Source of the DNA: Undaria pinnatifida
Lineage: Eukaryota > Sar > Phaeophyceae > Laminariales > Alariaceae
Assembly (NCBI GenBank): GCA_012845835.1
Contig: JABAKD010000007.1
Span: forward strand, 9,034,723-9,098,722
Direction: 5' to 3'
DNA length: 64,000 nt
Made by a program: the position numbers and the translations under genes. Within the stretch, counting starts at the first letter, position 1. Each line of letters begins with the position of its first letter. This document shows, piece after piece, positions 43,393 to 64,000 of the stretch. The notes below the pieces were generated by a model. It made no database searches. It saw only the letters and a program-made list of their open reading frames with translations, and had not been told where the DNA came from.

Positions 43393-46300
43393 GCCGTTCA
43401 TATTAAGGTACGGCCTTGAAAGACGGCGATTGCCAGAACAGCACCACTTTGTCTGTGGAGTATTCGTGAGAAGGGTCAAACGTCGACGGTGCCAACTCGT
43501 CGGAGGCCGTGTTAGGGATATGGGCCTTCGATGTCCCCGTTTGGGAACACCAGTTCTCGGCACTTTGGGCCGGTAGCCGCGTCCCCGTCTGGGAACGCCC
43601 GGCCGCGGTAGCACGGCGCGAGTCCGAACCCACGGGTGTTTGCGTCTTGGCATTGTCGCTCTTCGGCGTAAACTCGCAAGAAACTGCTCTCGATGCGCCC
43701 GAAGGGGCATGGGGCTCTGAGCTGTGTCTGCCGAGAGGCGCGATTCTTCCGCAAATTCACGGGAATAGCGTCCAGCTGATCAAGCTGGAGGCCGTGGCGT
43801 CACCGCTGGCCCGTCGGACAGATTTGTCGGATCTTATTCCAGTACCACTGGGGCAGACGTAGCCTGAAGCACGTGGGTTAGCGTGCTAAAAGACGAAGCA
43901 GGGCCCGTAGACTCTGTGGGCGTGTTCTTGAGCGGGGCTTGGGCAGGTGGCAATGTTTATTTTTTACCCGAGGAGGCTCTTTTCCGTCAGGACTCTTGGA
44001 GAAGAGGGAGACGAGGAAACTAATCTTGTCGACTCCTACTTGATGGAAAAAAGGACAGAGCGCCAGCTACTATCGCGAGCAAACACGGGATCGAGCCTCT
44101 CAAAAGATCTCGGTGTTTTAGTGTTGGCCTTTCCACACCTCAAACCGACCGCCACCTTGTTGCCAAAAAAAGTGTTTTGAGGGTCGGCCGTCCTACACAC
44201 CTCAAACCGACCGCTACCGCTTGGTCAGGGAGGGGGGGGGGATGAACACGTTTGCCTAAAATGGCGACGCGCCGTCATCGCAGCTGTATTACTGCGCGAC
44301 GCATGCCTGGGGGGAGCGCGCAAATCGCAAACTCCCGTGCCATGGTTGATGGGGGCGGCATTTGGAGCACGTACACTCATTGCCGAGTTTATGCCGCGGC
44401 TGACGGGAACGGCGCTGGAAGCGCGGGTTCCCGTCGCGTAACTCAGACCATGACCGAGGGGAACGTCGCTGGAAGCGTGCATTCTCGCCGTTGAAAACAT
44501 TACCTGGCTGAGGTGAACCATGCTCGAAGCGTCAGTTCTCGCCGCCGGCACTAATCGTCAACAGACGGCGTAGGAGCCAATGGGCTCTCCATCACAGAGG
44601 CAATTTGTGCTGGGTTATTGGACAGGCTAGCAACAGGTACACGAGCACCTTTGGAAACCAAAAGAGGTGTCCCTGGTACAGTGCCGTCGGCAGACGGGCC
44701 GGTTGTGCCGTTCTGCCGTCGCGCTGTCAGTAGTCCGTGCGAAGGGCACCCCGTTGGCGCGCGTTGGAGTTCTCGCCCGGATTGTGGGTTGCTCCGAATC
44801 GCTTCCCGGAGCAGTCGCGGGAGCCGAAGAGGCGGGCGAGGGTGGGACACCACCATGTTGCCCAGGCGTGTATGGGCTGTTGTGGTTACCACCGTGGCTG
44901 TGGTTACCAAAGTGATTGTTTACCTGACCCTGGTCTTGGTGGTGCCCTCGCGATTTTTGGTTTAAACTGTTTCGGCGGGTTTTTGTTGTGGGTACATGCG
45001 AACGAGAAGACTTTCCGTCTCGTCGGTAGCAAGTCATCATACGTGCTTGCCACCGTCTGTAAGCGTCGCCGTCGCCGAGTTGGCCGAGCTCAGGGTTTAT
45101 ACAGCCGCTCGGGTTGATAAACGGATGCCTACAGTTGCGAATGGAGTGTGTTTCTTCGTCGCAGTTTAGGCAGTGTCCCCGGTTTTCTCGGAGGGCAGCC
45201 ACGCGGGCGGAGGGCGTGAGGAGGCCGCTCCAGAGGGGGGGTGGTCGGTCATAAACGAGGTGCTAACAGCGAAATCTTCTGCATAACGATGTTCTTCTAG
45301 CGGCCAGCAATTGGGCATTTTGTCAAGCCAAATAGTCGGTGGAATCAGTAACTGACATAACAATCGAAGTATGGCTCGATCCCGTCTGCCAAGGGGGCGA
45401 CTGGGACGGCACTCGGCCGTGCCACGCCCATTACCGGCGGACCGGGGCCCCGACGGGGCGGATGACCGCGCTCCCGTCTAAGAAGCAGGTAGAGAAAAAT
45501 GTTTTCCGCCGTTGACGGCAGGTGTCTTATTGTGCGCCAAGTCACTAAAAGCTCTCCACATAGCATCTACCGAGGCGAACGGCCGCGGGTCCGTTGCATT
45601 CGAACCAGGGTACAACATAGGCATGGGTGTCGAAAACTGCTCATTGACCGCCATCCGAACCACCTTCAACACCACATCCGTCCCCGGAGACAAAACACGC
45701 TCACTCCCCGCCGTAGCGGTGGACACAAGTACGCGGAATTCCGGACTGAAATCAGAAAAAGGCGTGCTGGTTACGCATTCCAAAATTAGGCAACTTAGCA
45801 TAGCCCTCCCCTGTGTCGACCCGGTCAAAGTGCTTCACGAGCAGGCGTAGCAAAAAGGGAAAAAACCTCAGGCCCAGATGCTCATCCTGCCATAGCTCGT
45901 GACACTTCTTTCCTGCTACCACACGGCCACCTCGCCGTGGTCCGTGCTAGAGGCCGGAGACGAGCGGGAGGAGGAATTGACGAGCCGTCCCACGCTGAAC
46001 GTCTTCTCGCGCCGTTCCTCCGCCCTCAATTGCCTCCGCCAGAGCTGCGACCACTGCCCCGGTTTCTTGTTGAGACCAAAGTTGCCCCCTCGGCGGCGCC
46101 CTGAGCCACCACCAGCACCGGACGCGCTTCCCTCGCCTCCACCACCGCTACCACCCCCGCGGCGGTGGTGGTGGTCCCCACCCCCACCATTTTTTTCGCC
46201 ACCCCCGGAACCACCACCCGCACGGGTACGATCCCCGCGGTCGCGACTGTCGCTGCGTCGCTGTTTCCCCCGGGTGCGTTCCGCCAACTCTTTTTGCGGG

Positions 46301-47053
46301 GTTGACCAGAAGAACGGGTCGGGGGGCTCGTCGTGGGCTATCCGCAGGGCCTTGCCGAGAGCAAGAATCGGGGAGGCTCTCGTCTGTCCGGCATAAGAGG
46401 TACAATCCATGTGAGTCCAGGCTGCCTCCACTGAAAGGGCGTCCTCGTGCCGCGACGCCGGCCTCTCTAACCTGAGGAGGGCGGAGGCCGTTTCCACCAC
46501 CGCGGTCGCCATCGCTGAGGAGAACTCTACCCTCAATGAAGACGCCATGCACGCGACGCTGCCCTTGAAAAGGGCGTCGTTCCCGGGCCGTGGTCGCTTG
46601 GATGCGACATGATGCGGGCGCGTCGAAGGCGAGGGGGGCGTGGTAGCTCCCGCCGCAGCCGACGCAACTGGTCGGGCGAGGGCTTGTTGCGCCCTCTCCA
46701 CTACCAGGAACGCCTCCCACGCAAGCGGTCTTCGCCTGCTCGATATCTTCGTCACATCGACGTCGGCGTGCTTCACGCCGGAGAATCGTCTGGTTGGCGT
46801 CGTCGAGCGCCCGCTGAGCCCGCGCCGCCGCATATGCCAAATCCGAGGGGCCGGCATGGGCGCCCGGGTCCTGAGAGCTCTCAGGGTGGCGCTCTGCCGA
46901 GCACGGAGAGCCCAGGTGGCGGCGGTGGAGCACTGTCGAGCGCGGGGAGGCCAGCTGGTGGCGCTCTCCGGGGCCGGTGAGAGCTGGCGTCGAGACGCCC
47001 CCGAGTCCGGTGGAGTTTTGTCCGCCTCCTTCGTTGCGGGAGGTTTTTGACAT
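43393..47053 (-). pseudogene. Retroelement gag, copy II, ending inside NADAR
   Basis: It starts at the ATG at 47053 (MSKTSRNEGGG, TGLGGVSTPALTGPGERH). It follows copy I through AYAAARAQRALDDANQT, a Gly-rich part near 46180, EFRVLVSTATAGSERVLSPG and SVDAMWRAFSDLAHNKTPAV. An intact CX2CX4HX4C knuckle, CLNCDEETHSIRNC, lies at 45172-45131. It continues through one unit of the tandem repeat to EYSTDKVVLFWQSPSF, the start of NADAR, at 43470-43410. It is truncated there against MITE B-like DNA. Frames break in several places. The matching order in two copies shows that NADAR belongs to the family. Confidence 0.75.
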
Positions 47054-47655
47054 GATTTCTCCCTTGTATTAGTGCGTGTGCTCTCCCTCCTTTCGAAAAA
47101 GGTGTGCCTCGTCATATTGCCTCTTCTGTGGCTTGTTGGCCGTAGAGCCTTTTCTGTCCTCCCTCCCCCGCCACATCGGCAGTTCGCGACAGGTTCTTGA
47201 GGGTGGTTTGCCTTGTTGTGGGTTCTTCGTTCCCTTCAACCGCTTTTCTTCGCGTTTTCCTAAATTCATAGCCTGACCGTCAGAAGAGTGGGAGTGGGCT
47301 TTGAGGAGCCGCATCTTCGACCTCATGGTCTAGTTCGTAGAACCGGAGTTTCCCCGAATCTCCCGTATTTCTGCCTATGCGGCTCATCAGAGTGGGCTAG
47401 TGATGAGGTCGGCGGCCTTGAAAGGCCTGCAATTATCTGATTTGTTAGGTAATTGGCCGTTTTCGTATGATGGGTTGGCGTTATCTATTTGGGGTAGTCA
47501 GGAAATGAAAGCCGAGGCATGCGCCTCGGTTCTCAGGTGCTATCCGGGGCTCTGGTGGTAAATAATCAAAGCTGCTTCTCTACTACGTACGGCAAAGAAA
47601 GTGAGTACTCATCGAGGACCTGCTCAATAGGCAGCCCCTGCAGAGCACCCACCCC
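47054..47655 (-). mobile_element. 5' leader (LTR-like) of gag copy II
   Basis: It aligns with the plus strand of 29630-30278, including GAGTACTCACTTTCTTT, the hairpin at 47511-47530, and GATTCGGGGAAACTCCGGTT. The homology begins near 47655, which may be the true 5' end of the element. I saw no matching 3' LTR. Confidence 0.55.
47511..47530 (-). other. Conserved hairpin in the element leader
   Basis: GCCGAGGC, loop ATGC, GCCTCGGT. It corresponds to 29752-29777, with one stem pair swapped. Confidence 0.55.
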
Positions 47656-47744
47656 AATAACATAAGATATATTCAGGACACGTTTTGGCCTTAACAGAGT
47701 GCAACTTCCATCGCAGCACACGCGTCCATTTTTCTGAACAAAAA

Positions 47745-48010
47745 CAACGAAAAAAAAATACACTTCAGCTTGTGAGATCGACCAAACAGGATTTTGATTT
47801 GAAAAAAAAAAAAAACATATTTGCAAGCTGCGTGTGACGCTTCGATCGCGTGCGTTACGGGGTGTGCACACCCTCGCGAAGGACGCAGGTCCCGACCTGC
47901 GTCACTCCCCTGCTGGCATACCAGGGTCAACAGGGCTTAAGACGCTCAGCCTTGTTCTGTGCTCGGAAACCATATAACCCGCATTGAGGGGGACAGTAAC
48001 AGACATGTGT
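47745..48010 (+). repeat. Interspersed repeat A, partial
   Basis: CTTCAGCTTGTGAGATCGA, TTTGCAAGCTGCGTGTGAC, TTCGATCGCGTGCGTTACGG, CAGGGTCAACAGG and one module (CTCGGAAACCATATAACCCG, then GAGGGGGACAG). The middle carries an extra palindrome, GACGCAGGTCCCGACCTGCGTC. Confidence 0.7.
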
Positions 48011-48429
48011 GGATTTCAGCATGCGTAAAACTATTATATTATAGTGATAATATGGGTTAACGTTCGTGAGTGGACTGCTCGAGTCGACCGGGTTTGTACG
48101 CAAGCGGTAACTAGCGAGCTACCGTTCGTTTTCGGACGCGAAGTCTACGTACGGGTAGCAGATAGGCTGCGCTTCCTGCTGTGCACTCCCTGTATATGTG
48201 GTAGGCCAGCGGAGGTCCAGCCCAAGCCTGACGAGGTTAACTCGTCTATTAATATGCCATGTGCTCACCATTATTATCTCATGACACCGTGAAGTCATGT
48301 ACCGCGCTGACTGCTGCATGTCCGACTGGCGTATACCTGGTGTCGTACTAGCTTCAGGCATACAACAACCAACGCCAAAAAACGGCCGGAAGCAGCCGAG
48401 TGGATATTACTGTATACGTACGTCATAAT

Positions 48430-48560
48430 ATGTGTTGACCGCGCTATTATCTCAGTATGGAGTCATGTCACGATACGGCTCAAGGGGTGTAGTCCAAAAA
48501 CTCCAAGAGGGTCCTCAAAAAATGAGGAGCTCTAAATGCCTCGCCCAAAAATCCGACTTA
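48430..48560 (+). mobile_element. MITE B-like 5' remnant
   Basis: CACGATACGGCTC, GGTCCTC..ATGAGGAGCTCTAAA, CGCCCAAAAATCCGA and AAAATGGCATG resemble the family order. The termini are lost. Confidence 0.3.
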
Positions 48561-48888
48561 AAAAAGAAAATGGCATGTACGCGCGCGCAAGCAACCCGCG
48601 AACGAGAACAATCCACACCGGGTCACTACGCATATCTATCGCCAACTAAAAAAAAATGTATGACAAAAATAACAACAAAAATGGGAGTCGCTAAATTATC
48701 GGGTGTGTATTGTAGTCATCCCAGTTACGTACGGAGCCCCACTGTCCGAGAAAAAATTAGGCCCCCCAAACATCACCGAAAAGTACTCAGTACCCCTTCC
48801 CCCCAACGAGACCTTATATGAGCTTCGCCGCTTGCCTCGCTATATTATCCCCTTAGTCGTTCCTCCCTCATCCCGTTTTGTCTTCGTA

Positions 48889-48915
48889 CCCCCCCCCCCC
48901 CCCCCCCCCCCCCCC
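48889..48915 (+). repeat. Poly-C run
   Basis: About 27 C, followed by a C/T-rich stretch to 48956. Confidence 0.9.
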
Positions 48916-49144
48916 GCCCCCTCCCTCCCTCCTCCCTTCCTCCCTCCTGCTTCCCGCTTAAGCAGTTGCAGGTAGGAAAACGTGCGGTGACATAATTCAC
49001 AAAGGTTGACGAACCACGGACAGACACCAATGGTTGTATTTTACTCTTGTCTTCGTCTGGACAACAGGTGCGGTCTCGTTTTCTTTTTTTTTTTTTTAAC
49101 TAAAAAAATAACGAGAACAACTAGGTGACAGTACTTACTATCCC

Positions 49145-49228
49145 TACCCATCACCCACCCACCCATCTCCAAGAGATTGAAGCCACCCACCCACCCACCC
49201 ATCCACCCACCCATCAACCCACCCACAC
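49145..49228. repeat. (CCCA)n-type microsatellite
   Basis: Repeats of CACC/CCCA with ATC interruptions and one 20-bp gap. Confidence 0.85.
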
Positions 49229-49229
49229 G

Positions 49230-50756
49230 CACGAACGAACTCACTTCTTCTACTAAAACAAATACATACGTACCGGGTTTTATAGCAGACAAATCTCAGA
49301 AAAAAAAAAAAAAAAAAAAAAACTTGACAATCGCGAACTTCTTTTTTTCAAAAAACAGAAAAATAGAACGATATGAAGAAAAAAAAAATGCCCTTTGGGT
49401 ACAACAACCACAACCACACCAAGTCAAATAATTCAACCAATTTCCTGTCTTACGGTACATAGGCAAATAAATCTAATTATATAGGCCCGCAACAATATTG
49501 CCCTGTCCATATTGTAGGTCAACTCAGGCCGCCGCGGATACGTATCATACTCTATGCACGGAGCAAGGATGCATCGATAGGGCACAATACTGGCCAAACC
49601 AACATTGGCAGTGAATCACCAAAACACATACAACCCGAAGCCCAGAAACCCAGCAACACAAATCGAAGTCAAAATCAAGGTTATCAAGGCAGAAACCGAA
49701 AACCGAACCACATCCAAACGACCCACCAAAAGAACAAGAGACCCATCCCGACCTACCCAGGAAACCAGGACACGAAAAAAAAGAAAAAGCCCCTCAATAT
49801 AGCCCGCGGCGCCATAAGCAGCTGGCAAGAACCCAAAACACGGAAAAATAATGTGACCCTACCCGCGACGACAGGCTGACGGATAACAACCCCAAACGCA
49901 TAAAACAGGGACCCGAACACTATGCGATGGTCGCAGAAAGAAGCAGACGAACAAGAATCCCCAAAAACAGAGAAAAGCAAAAAAAAAAGAGTTTTTCTTT
50001 GAGACACTGATATGAGAACCCATGAGCCATGTTGGCCGCAACACAGCAGTATCGCGGACGCACAGACCGAAATACAGGAAATCGTTGCAAAAAAAAATAA
50101 AAACCTGCACACTGCTCTCGTCGACAACAAGCTGGCAATAACTTGAAACACAGAAAATAGGAAACCTGCACGCTGCTCGCCGCAACAACAAGCTGGCCGA
50201 TTAGAAACCACGATACAGGAAATAAGAAACCCGAACGCTGCTCGCCGCAACAAGGTGACGAGGAATCAGTGCAGCAGACAGGAAAAGCGCGTGGACATAG
50301 CCGGCGTAAATAGATAAACTAAAGGGGAAAAAACGGACAAAACAATATGTCTGGTTTCCTTCCCTGTATAACCTGGAGCGGGGTACCTAGTAGACTGGGC
50401 GGGGGCGGGAGGGGGGGGGGGGGCGGGGGGTCGAAAAAAACAAATAAATACGCACATCCTTTACGAGAACATAAAGGCGCTGCTGCATGGTGCTAAAGAG
50501 CAAGCCCTCCCCGTTCGCTCTATAAAGCCTAAACCGACACCATCAACGGGGAAAACTGCACACAACCGCTACTTACCGTGAATATATTTTAGAACGCGTT
50601 GAAAATTCCGCATCCATCCGTCAAAGACATACACACGAAACACTGAAAACAAAACAAAGCAAAACCTTTCAAGGGTGCGTCTAATAGTAATAGGGAAATA
50701 TACTCCAGGGTAACCCGGTTTTCACCTTTGTAGTTTTCGTCCTACTGTAGTCGGAT
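49230..50756. other. A-rich stretch without recognised genes
   Basis: Several A-runs and one G-run (about 50408-50430). The minus-strand ORFs at 49616-50253 are rich in Phe and Ser because of T-runs. They show no domain and I do not support them. Confidence 0.35.
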
Positions 50757-51225
50757 ATGCGCCCGGGTACCCTAGTGGTCATACTCGGGTATATTCGCGG
50801 GCTACCTCACGACACACTCGGCTGTGTACCCGGTTACACTCAGGGCATACTCGGGTATGTACCCGCGTACCCTCAGTTCATAATCGGGTATGTAACCGGG
50901 TACCGTCAAGTCATACTCGGTTATACACGCGGGTATCGTCGGGTCATACTCGGGTATGTACTCGGGTGCCTCAACTTCATATTCAGGTATGTGCCCGGGT
51001 ACCCTAAGGCCATACTCGGGTATGTACCCGGTTACCCTCAGGTCATACTCGGGTATATACCCGCGGGCCCTCATGTCATACTCGGGTATGCACCCGGACA
51101 CCCTCAGGCCATACTCGGGTGTGTATCTGGTTACCCTCAGATATACTCGGGTATGTGCCCGGGTACCTTCAGTTCGTACTCGGGTATGCACCCGGGTACC
51201 CTCAGGTTATACCCGGTTGTGAAAA
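50757..51225. repeat. 33-bp minisatellite, about 14 units
   Basis: The unit is built on CATACTCGGGTATGTACCCG plus G(G/T)TACCCTCAGGT. Units differ by a few bases, with one or two length changes (near 51135). Since 33 is a multiple of three, long ORFs open on both strands with an 11-residue repeat (ILGYVPGYPQV type). The units abut with no spacers. Confidence 0.9.
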
Positions 51226-51756
51226 CGGGTACCCCCAGAGTATATTTTTTTCCCCAATTTACGTACCCTCGAAAAACATTTTTTGCAAGGAGACCGTTCA
51301 ATGGCCACACTCGCGTCCCAACGGGGGGGAAAAAAAAGTTAGTTTGTGGAATAATCCTTGCTCGTAAGGATTCATCCACTAGGGTCGGGGCCACCAAGCA
51401 TGAAACCACACCCTGTTGAGATAGACAAGGCAGGGATAAGACTACATCAACACCATCCCCATTTTCCTCCCTTCCTCGTACGTGTTCATCCCCAAAGTAT
51501 GAACCCACGCGCCGGGTGCGGGCAGGGAGGGGATACATCAACACCAATCCTCTTCATTATCATCACCATCACCAAATCATATTTTCGTCAGCAACGAAAG
51601 GCAGCAGCATCGTCAGCAGAAGCCACCACCAAATCGCCAACCAGCAGTCAGCATGGTCACCACCAGCCAGCAGAGCCACCACCACCACACCACCATCCTC
51701 GACAACGGGGTTACCACCCTCCTCCAAACCGTATCAAAACGCAAGGGATTCCCCCC

Positions 51757-51832
51757 CCCCCTCCCTCCATGTGGGAGCCGCCCCCCCCCCCCCCCCCCCC
51801 GCCCCGCCCCGCCCCGCCCCGCCCCGCCCCCT
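51757..51832 (+). repeat. C/G-rich simple repeat
   Basis: C-runs followed by five GCCCC units. Pro-rich ORFs through it are artefacts. Confidence 0.85.
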
Positions 51833-52329
51833 CGCCCGTCGTACAGTAGCACACTCACACATCCACCCACAAACACACACATCAAAACACGAAAAAAAAA
51901 ATCATCCTCCTGCCCAAAGTTCCCAAAAGTATCAACACAGCACACCATCTCCGATGCTACGACCCAAGGCGTAGTCTCTTTGAAAGACGGCGTCAGTACA
52001 GAGTGGGTACAAAACTCCCCCACGAAAAAGAAAAAAAAAATCGCGTCAATTAAAAAAAATCGGAGTGGGTGGGTGTGTATGCTGCCTTAACCTCAAAAAA
52101 AAAGCTTCGCACAAGGAGGGGAGGATGTTAACCGTCCCCGGCTCGGCGTTGGCGCTTTTGTTTGGTACTTCAACACGACTTTACCTTAGCGATTGTTCAT
52201 AACATTCTGGCATAGCTAGATCACAGTATGTAGACCACCAGTATATTTTTACCCTTGTTAATATCACAATGCAACGCCCCTTGGTCTGTAGAGCGAGCTT
52301 GCCCGGACTATCCAACACAAAACGACAAC

Positions 52330-53160
52330 AACAAAAAACAAGCGCTAGCTGTAGCTCACGATCCCTATCGCTCAACAGCTACGCCGCCTAAGCTCCACGC
52401 CGCTTTATTAGCTCCTGCTCTCGCTTTCGCAGTTCCTATCCTGTCACAAGAGCGCTCTTGCACCTGAGCAAGCTCTCTGCCCAACTGAAACATGAGCCGC
52501 GCATCCAAACAAGAACAAACTTCAGCGCACTAGAGCAACGCCTTCCCGACTGAACGACCAGCCGCGCGCCTAAACAAGAACAGCTCACGCTTTCGCGTAA
52601 AGGATCTCGCCATAGCTCTCTTGCTCTAGCTTTCGCTCTGAGCTCAAGCTCATTTTCGCCCTAGTTCTGGCGCTTGCGCAGGGCCTGGCACAGCTGAAGA
52701 AATCAGCCGCGCACCCCAGCAGCAACAGACGCTGTTCCTCTGGTTTTAGCTCTCCCGCTTTAAGCTCTTTCGTAATTCTCCCGTTTGTCTTGGCTCACGC
52801 AATAGCCGTAGCAACCCAGCACGGCCTGCCCGAACTGAAAAAATCAGCCTAAGCCCCCGACAACAAACTACGCTTTTCTCATCTCGCTCTCGCAAATCGG
52901 AGCACAGTGTACTACACAACCAACACACGAGCCGGGCTACAAAATGAGCCCGACTAGATCTGGCAAGTAGCTATCGCTCTATAGCTCTTGCCCTCGTGCG
53001 AAGCCCAGCCCAACCGAAAGATGAGCTGACCTGTCTAGAAGCTCTCGCAATAGCTTCCGCTTGAGATATTGCTCATGATATCTCGCTCTCGATACTTTCG
53101 CCCTTCAGCAAGGCCAACGCAAATCTGAAAAATAAGCGAAGTAAAGCTGCAAACGAGCTC
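52330..53160. repeat. Degenerate tandem array
   Basis: A block like GCCCAACTGAAA.ATGAGCCGCGC followed by CAAACAAGAACA recurs near 52480, 52548, 52690, 52832, 53008 and 53112. The copies are separated by AGCTC/GCTTTCGCTCT-rich stretches. Spacing varies from about 65 to 175 bp. No coding signal. Confidence 0.55.
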
Positions 53161-53559
53161 CGGCTAATTCAAGCCCCCCCACGCTCCCACTTACCCCGGG
53201 TATAACCTAATGCGATATTATACCCTTGTCGATCCACGGCACACAGCGGCCATGTGCTTATAAAGGCTTAGTTCCCCTTTCGACATATCCAGCCAGCAAA
53301 CGTGCTGGTATCATTCCCCTGCCATGGTCACAGGCAGTGTGACAAATCCACTCTCGTGTTTTCCAGCTAACAAACATGCTGCTCACCCCACCATATATTG
53401 TGCCCCCATCCCCCCTCGCCCTTACCCCACCATCTATTGTGCCCTCATCCCCCTCTGCTCTACCTGCGGCGTTGACGAAACCTACGCGTAATAAAGCACG
53501 TATTTCATTGCAGTACAGTACTAGGTAACACACATAAGATAATACAACCGTTTTTGGAA

Positions 53560-53990
53560 TGAAACATGAAAGAGAAAAATTGGGGGATACAATTTGGAAG
53601 AGGATAAATCTGCAATGAAAATAGCGACTAAAAATCGCAATAAATGGAATCTTGAAACAAAAACAAAAAAATGCAATGAAACGCTGCAAACGAAAATCGC
53701 TACGAAAAAAAAACAAGATTGCGAAGAAAATTGCACCGACAGCAGTCGCCACCAGAATCGGATCGAAAAATCGCAATAAAATTCACACTGAAATTTTGCA
53801 ACGAAAATCACAAAAAAACAAAAAGAAGAGCAGCGTAATCGCAATGAAACCCGCACTGCAAATTCCAATTAAAAATTTGGGCAACGAAGTCTGCAATAAA
53901 AACCGCATGATCATTCTTCGCCAAAACGAACCATGCAATGAAATAATACAAGCAGTCCTAAATGAAATGCTCCATAAAATACTCAATGAA
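53560..53990. repeat. A-rich periodic sequence
   Basis: GCAATGAAA, GCAATAAA or GCAACGAAA recurs about every 15-16 bp. The ORFs read through it in both directions are artefacts of this pattern. Confidence 0.55.
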
Positions 53991-54070
53991 ACCCGGTATC
54001 ATACGCGCTGATATACAAGTACAACTGACCAATGGCTTCCGTCTATCTATCTGAACCGTGGGTCCGCGAG

Positions 54071-54195
54071 GTCAGTGAACCATCTATTCCCATCGGTCAG
54101 CGGACCGTCGATACTCATCGGTCAGTGAACCGTCCATTCTCACTGGTAAGTGGACCGTCGATTCCCATTGGTCAGGCAAATTGACACCAATCGCC
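54071..54195. repeat. 25-bp minisatellite, about 5 units
   Basis: Units begin GTCAGTGAACC at 54071, GTCAGCGGACC at 54096, then at 54121, 54146 and a worn one at 54171. Each contains CC(A/G)TC.ATTC.CA.(C/T)G. Confidence 0.8.
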
Positions 54196-54329
54196 GAGTG
54201 GTCAGTGAAAGAGGGTGCTAATGTTGAGGAGGAAACTGCCGCCAGCGAGAGCCACAGCCGGCAGGAAGTGATACCACGGGTATTGAGTCATCCTGGAAGA
54301 AGCACAAAAAAAACAGGCAAGAGAAAATT

Positions 54330-54745
54330 GCAAAAAAGGAGCAATTAGCCACCGCGCCACGCAACCCGGCGCTCAACAGCGACCAGCCCAAACGAGAGTA
54401 CCAGGTATAGTGCAGTCTACAAGGTTCCCCTCCGCGGTTAGGTTGGTTCGAAATTATGGGTGTGTCGCTAGCTGAACCGGGGGGGGGGCGGCAAGGCTCT
54501 TGAGAATTACCTGAGAACCGAAATTAGCCACCGCTTTTGTAATGGGGCATGTAACACCGACCAGCCCAAGTATACAAGGTTCCCCCGCGCGGTGTGGTTG
54601 GCTTGAATCTCGGGGGGGAGGGGGGGGGGGGTCTCAAGCTGAATACGGGGACAAACTCTTCGAAACCACCCTCCCAAGAAAAACAATTAGCCGCCGCGCA
54701 AGTAACCCGGCAAGCAGCACCGACCAGCCCAAGCGACTACAGAGC
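54330..54745 (-). repeat. Three spaced copies of a 65-bp block; possible exon 10 of the GT2 gene
   Basis: CAATTAGCC(A/G)CCGC..ACCGACCAGCCCAAG recurs near 54345, 54515 and 54690. On the minus strand the rightmost copy could follow an acceptor (CTCTGTAG|T at 54737/54736) in the phase left by exon 9. It would read SRLGWSVLLAGLLARRLIV, a possible last membrane segment. This is a guess; no end of the gene is fixed. Confidence 0.25.
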
Positions 54746-54896
54746 TTACCCTACGGTAGTCTTTTTCTTGCCTGGTGCCTGGGTAGGGAAATGCCCCAAA
54801 AGCACGAGCCGCACAAAAAAAAAAAAAGAAAAATGCTCTCAGTACGAGCAAAAAGCTAGAAAGAAAATACTGGTAATTCTACCATAGTTTACCCAC

Positions 54897-64000
<9,104 letters not shown>

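Noticed and set aside
49616-50253. Membrane-protein ORFs on the minus strand as further exons of the GT2 gene
   Set aside because: Hydrophobicity comes from T-rich DNA. No phase-compatible acceptor and no family motif were found.
50757-51225. CRISPR-like array
   Set aside because: The 33-bp units abut with no unique spacers, and the DNA is eukaryotic. It is a minisatellite.

Overview
This is nuclear DNA from a eukaryote, not a prokaryote. It has a multi-exon gene with GT-AG introns, LTR retrotransposon remains of both the Ty1/copia and Ty3/gypsy types, short transposons with terminal inverted repeats, and many microsatellites and long C or G runs. The one substantial cellular gene is a stramenopile/fungal-style family 2 glycosyltransferase. 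Together with the retroelement styles, this suggests a stramenopile alga, most likely a brown alga. The organism is an inference from style, not proven from the sequence.

Layout. 0-2 kb holds the 3' end of a decayed copia element. 2.45-2.9 kb (minus) holds one possible first exon of a membrane protein. 3-16.5 kb is gene-poor: a MITE family (called B here), tandem repeats and an interspersed repeat (A). 16.8-19.4 kb is a Ty3/gypsy element lacking RT, RNase H and integrase. 20.0-27.2 kb holds a decayed copia gag-pol between two ~650-bp direct repeats (C). 28.58-39.42 kb is a 10.8-kb segment (E) bounded by the inverted termini CAGGGTGGTGTTCG and inserted inside a MITE B copy. It contains, mostly on the minus strand, a retroelement gag with a CCHC knuckle, a NADAR (DUF1768) domain, an integrase and a chromodomain. 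A second copy of the gag part, which stops just inside NADAR, lies at 43.4-47.66 kb. 48-54 kb is low-complexity and minisatellite DNA. From 54.9 kb to the right edge, on the minus strand, is the glycosyltransferase gene.

The glycosyltransferase gene. Nine exons were placed by hand. Every junction has AG/GT borders and every reading phase matches its neighbour. The product carries the D, DAD, SED and QQYRW signature of processive GT2 enzymes, flanked by membrane segments, behind a long low-complexity N-terminal region that continues past the window. Most introns also carry one to three truncated copies of the exon next to them.

Main points of interest. (1) A NADAR domain is a regular part of a gag-bearing, integrase-bearing retroelement family. 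(2) Segment E appears to hold an internal inversion of about 8.9 kb. (3) The GT2 gene shows partial exon duplications in its introns. (4) MITE families B and D share a terminal core, which suggests a shared transposase. All retroelement coding regions seen here are broken by stops or frameshifts.
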